Assembly: GCA_004352715.1 (NCBI GenBank)
Contig: SCFE01000113.1
Coordinates: forward strand, 141,481-205,480
Direction: 5' to 3'
DNA length: 64,000 bases
Source of the DNA: Hofstenia miamia
Lineage: Eukaryota > Xenacoelomorpha > Acoela
Below are positions 45,471 to 56,220 of the stretch, piece by piece. A program made the translations under genes and the position numbers. Positions within the stretch are counted from its first letter, which is position 1. The number at the start of each line of letters is the position of its first letter. Below the pieces are notes generated by a model, which saw only the letters and a list, made by a program, of their open reading frames with translations, was not told the origin of the DNA and made no database searches.

Positions 45471-46834
45471 AAATGACAAACGACGAATATCTGTGAAAAC
45501 CAGCAAAAAAATTTGTTTTCATTTTAAATTTTTAGACCCATTAATCCAGTAGGATATATTGTTGAGAAGATACTGAGACACACTAACTGAAAAAATTCAA
45601 AAATTTTGCATTCTCCTCAATTTTAAACACCAAAAAGGGGATTCGTCGTTTGTAACACTCATTTTTTTCAAAATTCGTCTTGTGTGATGAAGTTTTACCA
45701 TTAGTATGGTACAACGACGAATACATATGTGTATATATATATAGATATATACATCGCCTGAAAATAAAATGCCATTGTAATGAAAATGCTGCAAACTAAT
45801 CAGAGGCATGAGCGAAAACTAAGGTGGGCTTCAATGGTTCGAACAGGGACTATGATTCAGATTTATATTCTTAATGTGAAAATCTTTAAAAAAAAGGATG
45901 CAAATTTTCTTAAAAACTATTTACTCACATATTAGTTGTTATAATAATACGACACATTGAATAATCGAAAAAATATACTTTTATACTTTGCAATTTGTTT
46001 AAGAATAGATAATAATTTTCTATGAATTCTAAGTTTTCTGTGCTATTGTTCTTCAATATATACCACGTGCTACGAATTTGGTTAATTATGCAAAGTTATC
46101 CGTCTATATCTATTATTTTTAAATTTTTTACCTATGCTATTGCATTTCTGATCGTTTTTACCTTATATTAGTGTTTATTTTGTCCGCGTGCTCCCTATTC
46201 TATACCGTCGCCTACTGCATCTATATTTTGGTAGAAAATTGATATGAATACTTCAAACGTTTTCTATGTAAGACAGTATCCATACATTTGCATTTCATAT
46301 AAATATTGCTGCGAAAATAAATTACAAAATACCATAAAACTGCCATTCAAAAAGAAGTTGAGTGGTTAGATTTGAGAGTTATTTCAATTTTTATCAAAAT
46401 CCTTGACTAAAATCAAATGCAAAGATTTTGTTTAGTACTTTTCGCCAATAAATGTTTTTGCGGTGGTACTTTTTAACGATATAAGGAACCTTCAAACCGA
46501 AATACAGAAACTTTTACAATAATAATTAATTTTGTAAGCTAAAAAATAATTGCTTGTGATTCCAACTGAAATTTAAAATAAATTAATTAAAAATTATGGC
46601 ATTCTAATTTGGATTTTTGATAGTCTGAGCATAAGTAGTGATTATTGCCCTTCTGAGTTTTGCAAACTCATTAGTGTCCATGTTTTTATATTTTTATGTG
46701 CTCAATTATCTAGCAAGCAAATTTAGTTACTCTCTAGGACCAAGTTTGAGACTCTACATTTTGATTTTGACTTCAAATATTTTCCTAGTGAAAGTTTTTT
46801 CAAATATTAAATCTAAAACTTAAATTTAAATATT

Positions 46835-47460
46835 TTTAGTCAAAAACTTTCTAAAAATAAAGCAACCATTAAAAAATATTTATTAAATTTTGCAAAAATT
46901 GACTGTTTCTTGATGGTTGATGTAATACACAGAAATTTAATAATTTTCATGGTTGGTACTTTTTATCAACATATTAAATCTTGAAACCAACATAGGGAAC
47001 TTTGAGATTAACATAGCAAATCATTATGAATGAGGTATGAAGATTAATCACATGAGATAGGTCACTTAAAATTTTACATATGTACATTGAAATATTTATC
47101 TGAGTTTTTTTTGAAATAAAGTATAGTATTTTATCATTTAGTCTAGATTACAACTCAATAAACAACTGCTAAAAACTAAATTATGATGTCTCTTTTGATA
47201 TAGTTGATATGTATACCTCATTCATGTTAAATTTTTGTTAATGTTGTCATAATGATTTCCTATGCAGATCTCAAGGTTTCCTTTGTTGGATTCAAGATTT
47301 CATATGTTGATAAAAAGTACCAAACCAATTTTCATTCATCTTACAAAATGGAAATTTTGTGAACAGAAAGACTGTCAAATCAACCAACAATAATGAGACA
47401 GATTATTTCTACAAAATTTAAGAAATATTTTTTAATGGTTGCATTATTTTTAGAAAGCCA
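46835..47460. repeat. Foldback element with about 200-bp arms
   Basis: 46835-47040 and the reverse complement of 47205-47460 match with scattered changes. Both begin CTTTCTAAAAATAA and GCAACCATTAAAAAATATTT and contain GGTACTTTTTATCAACATAT. The loop is about 160 bp. Noncoding, probably a foldback MITE. Confidence 0.8.
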
Positions 47461-48299
47461 ATTCTTACTAAGCATATTTATATTTAAATTTTAGCAAACA
47501 TACTCCTATTCTGATTTCTTAAAGCTAAAAAATAATTATTTTCAAAAGATTTAGAAAGTTTTGATATTTTGCAATATTTTCAAGTGAATTTTTTTAGTAT
47601 TAAAGTTAGAAAATTCTGAGAACTAAAAAACCCTGCTTTAAAACAGGCCATTGATGCCTAGAAGAAAGTGTCTGTTGATTCTTAGTACTTAACAATGAAT
47701 ATTTGTCATTCAATTTAGAAAAATTGGAATTTCTATTCAAGTGTTTATTATTATGTGTATTCAATTTCTTTGAATGTAGCTTTAGGAGTTTAGTTAGTAA
47801 GCTTTGTCACTGTAAAATGGCAAGCTTGTATTACTTTTGTAGCATTTAACCCATTAAATATAAATATTTCTTTAGCAACTTTTGTATTGTTACATGGTAT
47901 AAAAAATTTCCATTTAGATTGAAATAAATTAATCCTAAATTGAGCAATACAACACTCATTATTTGGAATTCATTTTTGAGGAACAAAATACATATGTTTT
48001 AGAAAGCTAGAATATTACTATTTTGGTCAAAATACTATATTTGATATTAATGGCTTGATTCATAATTTCTAAGTAAATTGTTTCTGGGAAGTTAATTCAT
48101 GTGAAAATTGCAGTAAATAGAAAATCTTGGAATATAAAATTAATGTTCTCTTCTGTGTGGTGTATAGATATATTTCATTAATGGGATGATTCATTAACTG
48201 ATCATCAATCAAGATGTTTCAATAACAGGATGTTCTACTAACCAATTTTTTTACTAAATAGATGTTTCCCTTAGATTGTAGAAGATAACCCTGTAGAAA

Positions 48300-49745
48300 C
48301 TTTCAGGTATAACTAGTAAAGCAAACCCAGCATTTGATAAGTATTTTCAAACCCATGCAACTTCCCAATTTCTACTTTATTTGTTAGACAATGCATACCA
48401 ATACTGCCTAATGCTAGATAAAAACATGAATTCTGACTATGAGTTGTCAAAAAGCAATTTCCAAAAACATTACAACACCCCACATGTGAAGCAACAGTAT
48501 TTAATTCATTTTCCCAATTCCAAAAAAATGAAAATTTTAAAATTTACAGAAACACAAACAAACCTTCTCCATATGATTGATTACCATTGATTTGCAGGTG
48601 ATTACCCCCTCAACTCATAAAAACACAGTGTTTCTTGGCTAGAAAAATGAAAATGGCAAAATTTCCATCAAAGAGGACACAAGAGTAATGTCAGATGTTA
48701 TTTACATGACAAAGAACAAAAAAAACTTAAAAAGGATCTTAGGCTTCCTCAATTATCATTGTAATTTTAATTCAAATCTGGCTAAAAAACTGCAAAAATA
48801 TTGGAATTGTTAAAATACAAATGCACATTTGGATGGAATTGGTAACACCAATAAGATGACCTGGTAACACCAATAAGAAATGTGGAAATTAATGTCAGAA
48901 ATTAAAATTTTGCAATCTTTAGTCACTCCAAAGTATGATTTACCATTCATTGTTGAATATGATGGCAGCTCAGTTGCAATAGGCACAGTATTGAGTCAAG
49001 AAAAGACAGCATTGAATAAAGGAGACAAATCTAGCATAATTGCTAGATGGATTAAAATGTTAAATGATTTTAATTTTATGATAATATTTTGAAAAAGAAC
49101 ACTCCCCTGGAATGCCTATCTTTGGACATTACTCCCATAATATGAAAGAGATCTAAAACATATGGAAAGTAAAAAATTCACTTTACATTTATCCCTAAAT
49201 TTCAATATGCATGATTTAAGCATAAATTACAGCAGTAAGCTCTCATTAAATATTTCACAAAATTAAAGGAACAGCAGAAGAAGAAATAGTATTAAAGGAA
49301 AACAAAAACAAAATATTAAAGCATATAATAGACAAAGTCAAACAGATTGTGGTGTTCACTTTCAATCCAAACACTTTGCAGGGATGACAAGACACCTTCA
49401 AGTGATACTTGAGGCAATGCAGCATATTACCACCAAGCAAATGGTGTTGTTGAATACCTAAGCCATACACTGATTGAGCTAATACATGTAATGACAAATA
49501 AGATTGGTTGTAAACACTGGTGAAAAATCATTAAGCAAGTTAAATATTTTGTAATGCCATAGTGCATAGCACAACTAAAACCACACCATTCTGATTAACA
49601 TTTAGTGAAGGTGCTTGTGCATTATTATGTATAATATTTACTGTGATGAACCAATACATGAATATACTAAAAACTTTTAAGCCACAACACTAAACAAAAT
49701 GCAACTAGATAAGAGAACACTTTCAACAAAAAATTTTTCAGGTAA
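48300..49745 (+). pseudogene. Ty3/gypsy internal region, deleted and decayed (plus strand)
   Basis: A gag-like piece (YCLMLDKNMNSDYELSKSNF, about 48390) is followed without protease by the end of the reverse transcriptase (LKRILGFLNYHCNF and similar). Then comes an RNase H start (LPFIVEYDGSSVAIGTVLSQ, 48935), then integrase pieces: DCGVHFQSKHFAG with the second Asp, YYHQANGVVEYLSHTLIE with the Glu, and TTKTTPF. Large internal deletions plus many stops and shifts. It abuts the LTR at 49746. Confidence 0.75.
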
Positions 49746-49998
49746 TGTAGAATCACTGGGTGGAATCCTTTGTTTACAATTCTAGAAGAATATTCCCATG
49801 CAAATTAATTAAGTAATAATAACACATGTATCTAATTGAGGGGACAACAACTACTAGCACAAAACTACAATCAAAATAAACATCATTAAAAAATTATGTC
49901 ATCAAATTGTAATATAGTAAAAATTAACATAGAAATAGAATGCAATTAACAAATAAAAATAATTTTAGCATTGGGGTGTCTCTGAGTAACACTAGACA
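49746..49998 (-). mobile_element. LTR of the minus-strand Ty3/gypsy element (3' LTR)
   Basis: In minus orientation it starts TGTCTAGTGTTACTC and ends GATTCTACA, so it has TG...CA ends. The polypurine tract lies just upstream (50008-49999). It matches 55334-56220 at both ends but lacks about 600 bp of the middle, so it is internally deleted. Confidence 0.75.
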
Positions 49999-50008
49999 TC
50001 CCCCTTAT
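49999..50008 (-). other. Polypurine tract
   Basis: GATAAGGGGGA-like purine run on the minus strand directly before the LTR start TGTCTAG, the site that primes plus-strand DNA synthesis in LTR retroelements. A similar CAAGGGGG run adjoins the LTR ending at 63979. Confidence 0.65.
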
Positions 50009-50249
50009 CAATTTAAATTTGCAGTAACAGGCAGATGAGAGGACCAGCTACAACTGTTGAGTTTCTTCTACCATTTGTACTGCTTACACTTCATCCCAAC
50101 TGACCAATTCTGGGAAATGAGGGCATTTAGTTACCTGCATCAAGGCTTCCCACTGTGTGAGACCTTCATTCCTTAGCCAAAATAATTTGGACAGTTCTTC
50201 CTCAGATGGAGCAATCTCTATGTAAAAATGTCATGAAAGTGTTTGTACA

Positions 50250-50640
50250 GTCACAAACCTTTCAGAGTGATCATTATTGTCATGCAAGCATCTACATCAG
50301 ATGTGTGAGCCTAACTGGTGTTGATTTGCATATGTGGGTAAAAGTAGATAAAAACTTCTCTTAGTGATCCCACATGAGTGGCATGATCCATAAAGGGTGA
50401 GCAAAATTCATCTACTTGCTATTGTGTCAAAATTTCCATCAAATCTTGTTTCTTTGGAGATATTGTTATGGATTGACCTGGTAGCTTTTTGCATTGAAAT
50501 GAAATAAGGGTGGAGTACCTCATCACCAACTTTGAGACAGTAGACTTACAGTACCTAAACAAGATGATTGAGAACTCAAGGGGGTTATCAAGTGCCTACA
50601 GGGCTCCTTACATTGATTAACTTATTATCTGAATTACTAA
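50250..50640 (-). pseudogene. Integrase N-terminal zinc-binding remnant
   Basis: Broken frame with VDEFCSPFMDHATHVGSLRE followed by VFIYFYPHM. This is comparable to the H-x-G-H-x-G ... Y-Y-W-P-x-M pattern ahead of the C-x-x-C pair in gypsy integrases. The DDE core is not found. Confidence 0.45.
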
Positions 50641-51249
50641 AATTAGAATTAAAGTTTTTATTTTGAATCACAAACTCCTTCTGGGCAAGTAGAGCCATTT
50701 GTAGCCCTAAGATGTGTCAGGAATGGGACACTCTGATTGTTGTCTGATCTCTGGTTCAAGGAGGCATTTGTTGCTGCAGCAAATGCAGAATCTGCTCAGA
50801 ACCCTCTATGTGTCCTCACTTTCAATCAAGGCTCCCTCAGGTATAGAATTTTGTCTCCCACATCCTGTAGAAGCATTACAGCCTGTGTTGCTGTCTATCC
50901 TCTGCCAGATGTTTCTTTGTAAATGTGTAAGTGGTGACTTGTGTTGTTTCCTTTTGATTTCATCATTACTAAACAGAGATACAATATTAAGGTCCCACAC
51001 ATTGGGATCAAATTTACTATTAGTCTTAGCCTTATGCTGAGGCATTACTTGAATATCAGTTTTCTAATTCTGCCATTAGATTGCAGTAAACATTTTTCAC
51101 ACTTGTCTATGACATTGATCATGGTGGCCTGTCAATTGTGACATATCAGGTATTAAAAGTATTTTTGGTTTGAATAATACTGAGATGTCCACATTTGTGT
51201 ACTTTCAGCACAAGATTCCATTGAAAATATTCAGGGACTGCAAGGCAGT

Positions 51250-52300
51250 TGACATGGCTCTTCATATACAACAAGCTTTTTTTTGTTAATCTTTCAATTA
51301 TACTGACAAAAATTTCTTCAGCCAAGCTAAAGCACTATTATCTGTTCTCACCACAAATGGTCTACCAAGAATGAAGTAACAAAATTTCTTTAAGGACTTG
51401 ACTAGGGCAAGTATCTCACACTTCATAGCTCCATAATTAATCTCAAAGGGATTAATTTTCAACTAAAGTATTGTACCAGGCTTTCTACCCCATCTTTCAC
51501 TTGGCTCAGTACTCTGTTAACAGCCAAGGTGTTGGCATCACAGTCAATTACAAATGGTTTCTCATAATCAGGAGTATTTAGGCTAGCAATTTTTTTCAGC
51601 ACTTGTTTGATGCAGTTGAGCTCCTTTTACTCTTACCATATCCACCAGAACTCAACACTTTTCTTCAATAGTTGAGATATGTGCCTTGTTTTATTTGCCA
51701 GCTCAGGGATAAACATCATGTAATAATTCAGGAAACCCATTAACCATTGTATATCCTTCCTTGATCTCAGCATCTCAATTTTATTTAAGAAATCCTTTGC
51801 ATCATTTTTTTATTGATGTCTTACCATGCTTAATTGTGCATCCAAGGAAAACCAGTTGATGTTATGCAAGGGAACACTTGTTACCATTTATTTTCAGTCT
51901 AGCATTGTTAAGTAAATCTAGGGTTTGGTGGAGCTTCTCCAGATGTTCTTTAAATGTATGGCTTGCTAAAAGGATATAATCATTATAAGCAGAGATTCCA
52001 TGCTCTAGGATGTTAGCTCCATCTTTTAGTACTTTGGTGACATAATACTGAAAGGTGGCAGGAGCATTACAAAGGCTGAAATCAATATATTTTCACTTGA
52101 AAAGCCCATAAGGCAAAATAATGGCAGTTTACAGGTCAAGGCAGGAAAAAAATCAATATTGGCTTGTGTTTTATAGAAGATCTTCAATGCATGGCAAAGG
52201 GTACATGTCTTTCACCATGATATCATTTAGACTCCTGTAGTCAATACACAACCTGTATTTTTCTCCCTAGCAGATGAAAACAGTAGGCACTGTATACAGG
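51250..52300 (-). pseudogene. Reverse transcriptase and RNase H remnant
   Basis: GEKYRLCIDYRSLNDIMVKD (about 52270) is the gypsy RT entry. LCNAPATFQYYVTKVL follows and then AYNDYILLAS, where the catalytic Y-x-D-D is changed to Y-N-D-Y, and LVFLGCTIKHGK. RNase H starts FVIDCDANTLAVNRVLSQ and continues YGAMKCEILALVKSLKKF and VVRTDNSALAWLKKF. Several stops and shifts, so inactive. Confidence 0.85.
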
Positions 52301-52805
52301 CTATTACTAGCCTGAATTATGCCACTATTGATTAATCTGTACAGAATCTTCTTATACTCTTCTTTTAAATTTTCAAGCACCCTTCTTACAGAAGATGAAA
52401 CAGCTGTCAGTTTTTGTCTTGAATGCATTTTCTTCACCAAATGCCTGACCTGTGTTTATTGAACTTTAATTGAATACACTCCTAAGCTGGTGCAACAAAG
52501 TTGCAAGCACACTCCTTTCTTGTGAGTCCAGATGTTTGTGGGACTCAGATGCTACAACAGGGGTTCAATGTTTAAGTGGCTTCAGGAATTCACAACATGT
52601 TTGATCTGAACAGGTACAGCTATAATTACAATACCTGTATGATCCAATTTAACAGGAGTTGTTGAACTGTTCAGGACAGTTAGACAAGATTTTTCTCTTG
52701 CCACATGGCAAAGGTCAGGTGAAAATGGACTCCTTTTTGATATCCACCACATTGGCCAGCTATCATGACATTTCCATTGTATTCTTCTTCAGCAAGGATG
52801 TTCAC

Positions 52806-53304
52806 TCACTTCCAATAGTGAGGTTTGATGGTTACAGATTCCTCTAATTTCAAGAGTACTTCCTTGTCTGGCATTGCCATTATCTGCATTGGGTTTTCTT
52901 GATCCTTAATGGAGATAGTATTGGAGCCATAATCAATAATACAGTTATTACATTCAAGAAAATCACTTCCTAAGAAGATCATATGGGAGTGGCTGATCAA
53001 AAGTATCCACAACATTTAAATCAACATTAAAGAGTTCCTATTTAACTTGTAACTCCAAATTATTAACTCTTCCTTTCAATGGGATATTTCCTCTGGAGAC
53101 ATCAATGAGTTTAATGGATGCAGAAGTGGTATTATTTTGAGTTAAACAGAGTAAGCTGCAACATTCATCACTGATAATCAATGTGGAGGCTCCCATGTTG
53201 ATGGTTGCATACACTATGCTTCCATTGACCTCCACAGGGATGATGTTTTTTCTCATGAGGCTGGTGATCACCAGAACATACAGAACACATTTGTCTGGAG
53301 TCAA
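52806..53304 (-). pseudogene. Retropepsin-like protease remnant
   Basis: IIPVEVNGSIVYATINMGAS carries the protease active site, in which D-T-G-A-S has become N-M-G-A-S, losing the catalytic Asp. The second part, MIFLGSDFLECNNCIIDYGS, is the I-L-G-x-D-F-L flap-end motif. A stop separates the halves. Confidence 0.75.
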
Positions 53305-53429
53305 TACTCCAGCTAGTTTGAATAGCTTAGACTCTCATTAGTGAATGTATCAGATTGATCAGAGTCCTCTATCAGATGTTCAGGTTTTTCTTCAATGATA
53401 AAGCCTTGTCAATTGATGACAATGTGAAT

Positions 53430-54300
53430 GGCAGCACTATATTGGTCTCTCTGATGTCCAACCTGGCCACATCAATAACAGCACATTTCAGGCTCATCAT
53501 TTGTCATTGCTAGTTTAGAAGACAATTCTTTCACAGCAACAGTTGTTCCCTTGATTTCCTCAGCATCTTTATCAATTTGGGAGGAATTGTAAAGAAAGTA
53601 GTCCACACTGATGGCTTTCTGAATGAACATGGGCAAGTTGTCTTCTGGATCACACTTAAGTTCCAATCAATTTCTGAGACTAGGAGGGAATCCACAGCAA
53701 ATATATGCAAAAAAATTGTGCTGTGAGTATTCAGGGGACAGCTTACTTAATTGAAATAATCACTCCACTTGAGTAATATAGTTACACACATCATTGCCCT
53801 TTTTGAAAAACATTTCACATACAAAGGTTGTGTATTGATGTTTGATGTGCAGGGCATGGTAATAATTGTTGAAATATCTGGTAAGTAACTGACTGTTGGT
53901 TTTTATCTCTTTATTGAGCATCATACATTGATTATATGCAAGGCCTTCTAAATAAAGAGCAAAGTAGACAACAGTGCTTTCCTGGCTGATTTAGTACTGT
54001 TTCATTGTAATCTCAAACAAGAAGAACCACTCATTGAATGATTGAGCCACCTCATCAATTCTTCCAGTAAATTTGGGTAACACTGATTGCTTATGAAAAC
54101 AATCATTATCACTTGGTCAAGGCTGGAGTATGGAATGAGTGAAGCATGGTCTACAATCAGACACAGACTTATTATGAGCATGCAGGCTAGGAGTTTAGTG
54201 CTCAGTAATAGTGGGCATGGACATGGCACTGGTAGACAGCATTAAGAATGGGAGAGCAACAATCCTTCATTCCTGCTAGCTAGGGTAGCAGTGGCAGTGA
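53430..54300 (-). pseudogene. gag remnant with CCHC knuckle
   Basis: Frames include a capsid-like stretch (NYITQVEWLFQLSKLSPEYS, about 53740) and a CCHC-type knuckle near 53490 (CYxCGQVGHQRDQ, with one stop in it and the last Cys lost). It precedes the protease, as expected for gag. Confidence 0.6.
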
Positions 54301-55315
54301 CCAAAGTCAACACAGGTATTAATACTGACTGAGAGAAAGAATAAGGTTAGAAGAACAAGTTGGGGAAAAACAGCTAGGAGCAGGAAAAACATGGGGTTGC
54401 TGTTGAGACATTACCTGCATCACCTTAGAAATCAGCTGATCACCAAAACCAGCCAACAACTTATTAAGCATTTCTCATGTAATATTACCAAGACTAGGGG
54501 CAGATGGATGCTGGTTAGGAAGGGGTGGCACTGGTGTGGTGACTGCAGCCTTCTTTGTCAAGTCTTTAATTTGAATTTGTAAAATAGTAATCACATCTTG
54601 AAACTGTTGCTCAGCCCTTTGATAGAGCATCAAAGCAATCTTAGTCTTCATCTCAAAAGTGCATCTGCTGTGACAGAGAGCTTCTCAGATGCTCAAATTC
54701 TAATTGGCAATCATCTAAGATGGGGATGATAATCTGATTAGAGGTACTGGGCTGAGCAGGGAGTGGCAGGTGAGCAGTAGCAGTGTTCAAGACTCATTTG
54801 TGATTTAGAGGAGAAAAAGAACTTGGGGAAGTCAGTAGTGATAAATTCCAATTCCAATCATTGACAGGACATGGGTTTGATTCACTCACAATTGGCCTTT
54901 GGTTAACAAGAGAAGGAGAACAAGAAACATACAGTTTTGATAAATTAACAAGAGTGCAAAGAGTAGTGTCCAGGCTAGCAGCACTTGCATGCAGAGGCCC
55001 CCTGCAGGGGAGTCAAAACAGAATAACCACTAGAGTTAGAAAAGTGAACTGTTAAAACAATAATAATAATAATTATTATTCCAGAAAATCCTCCAAAGAA
55101 TTTAAGAACAAACAGCATTAAAAATCATGACAGTGAACAGTAGGCAACCTTGTGGGTGCTTTGTATGAATCCAACATGCAACTAATAAATTAATTCCAAC
55201 ACATAAAAGTTAAAAAAGAGACAGTTACAAGAAAACAAACAAGCTAATAAACCAATAACCATTGTGGCATCCCTTCTAAGTGAGGAAGTTCATACTAACT
55301 CACCACTTGTTCATA

Positions 55316-55333
55316 ATCACATCAGGGTCACCA
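55316..55333 (-). other. Primer-binding site
   Basis: Directly after the LTR end ...TCTACA the minus strand reads TGGTGACCCTGATGTGAT. It starts TGG like nearly all tRNA-primed sites and would pair with a tRNA ending ATCAGGGTCACCA. The tRNA species was not identified. Confidence 0.65.
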
Positions 55334-56220
55334 TGTAGAATCACTGGATGGGATCCAGAGATAACTATGCCAGAGGACTTAATGTCAAGGTAGAAGGTCA
55401 CTTAGGTGAACATTTACTAGAGTAACAATGATTCTAACAGAACTAACAGGTAAGTTAAACATTAGTAATTTATCTTTATAACAAGTAACTGTTTATATCA
55501 CCACCAGAAAGAATCAAATATCCAAGATAACTAATTCCACAGCATCACATCAAAGCAATGTCCCTAGCTAAAAGTTCAGAAACTTGCTTGTGCAGTACTT
55601 CCCTATATGTCTCACAATTTATTATCTACCCAAATAGAAGGTCTCAGTAGTTGTCTTAGATCTCAGCCAATAATTAAGTAACATATAATTAACAAACATT
55701 CATGCTAGCCAACAGGCATGATTTAATCACAGTGTAATTTATTATTGGGTTCATGTACATGTTGAATTCAAAAGACAAAGTTTTATAGATTTATACATAA
55801 CTGTATACATAACCTAAATCAGTCCATGATTTGAGGGTGACCACAGTTAAAACAGCTATTTGGTGCTGCTAGAAATTCAGAAAAGGAGATTCCCAAATTG
55901 TTTGCTGATAACCTATTCCATTATCATATTAAAAAATACTTATGCAAAAATGATCAGTGAAAATAACTTGTTTTGATCAAAACAATTTTTATTAAGATAA
56001 TGTACAGGTTTGATCATATTTATACAAGAGAGCACTTTACTTACACTTCTAGAAAACAAATTCCCTTGTAAATGAATCAAGTAATAATTGAGAGGACAAC
56101 AACTATAAGCACAAAACTATAATCAAAATTAATGTCATTGACAAAATTACATCATCAGAGAGTAAGATAGTAAAAATTAATGTAGAAATATAATGCTATT
56201 AACAAATAAAAATAATTTTA
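55334..56220 (-). mobile_element. 5' LTR of the minus-strand Ty3/gypsy element
   Basis: It begins (high-coordinate side) within sequence matching 49836-49970 and ends with the same GATTCTACA as the other LTR. At 56220 similarity to the 49.7-kb LTR stops before the TG end, so the U3 start is lost. Its middle matches the LTR near 63.3-63.98 kb. Confidence 0.7.

Larger units (their letters stand above)
43268..46172. mobile_element. 2.9-kb structure with about 160-bp terminal inverted repeats
   Basis: 43268-43435 and the reverse complement of 46010-46172 match over about 160 bp. This includes ATAACTTTGCATAATTAACC and TCGTAGCACGTGGTATATAT, with a few indels. Between them lie a dispersed-repeat copy, TA runs with a 215-N gap (44338-44552) and a satellite of about 180 bp per unit. 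No transposase was seen. It may be a non-autonomous DNA transposon whose core is the satellite array, or an inverted duplication. Confidence 0.65.
50009..55315 (-). mobile_element. Ty3/gypsy retrotransposon internal region (minus strand)
   Basis: The order in minus orientation is gag (54.3-53.4 kb), protease (53.3-52.8), reverse transcriptase (52.3-51.75), RNase H (51.6-51.25) and an integrase zinc region (50.6-50.25), bracketed by PBS and PPT. This gag-PR-RT-RH-IN order defines Ty3/gypsy. Every domain carries stops or shifts and the integrase core is missing. The spaces 50.65-51.2 and 54.3-55.3 kb have no domain I can name. Confidence 0.85.

Noticed and set aside
55010-55024. CCCCTGCAGGGG palindrome as a regulatory site
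   Set aside because: A short isolated palindrome inside a decayed retroelement; no context supports a function.
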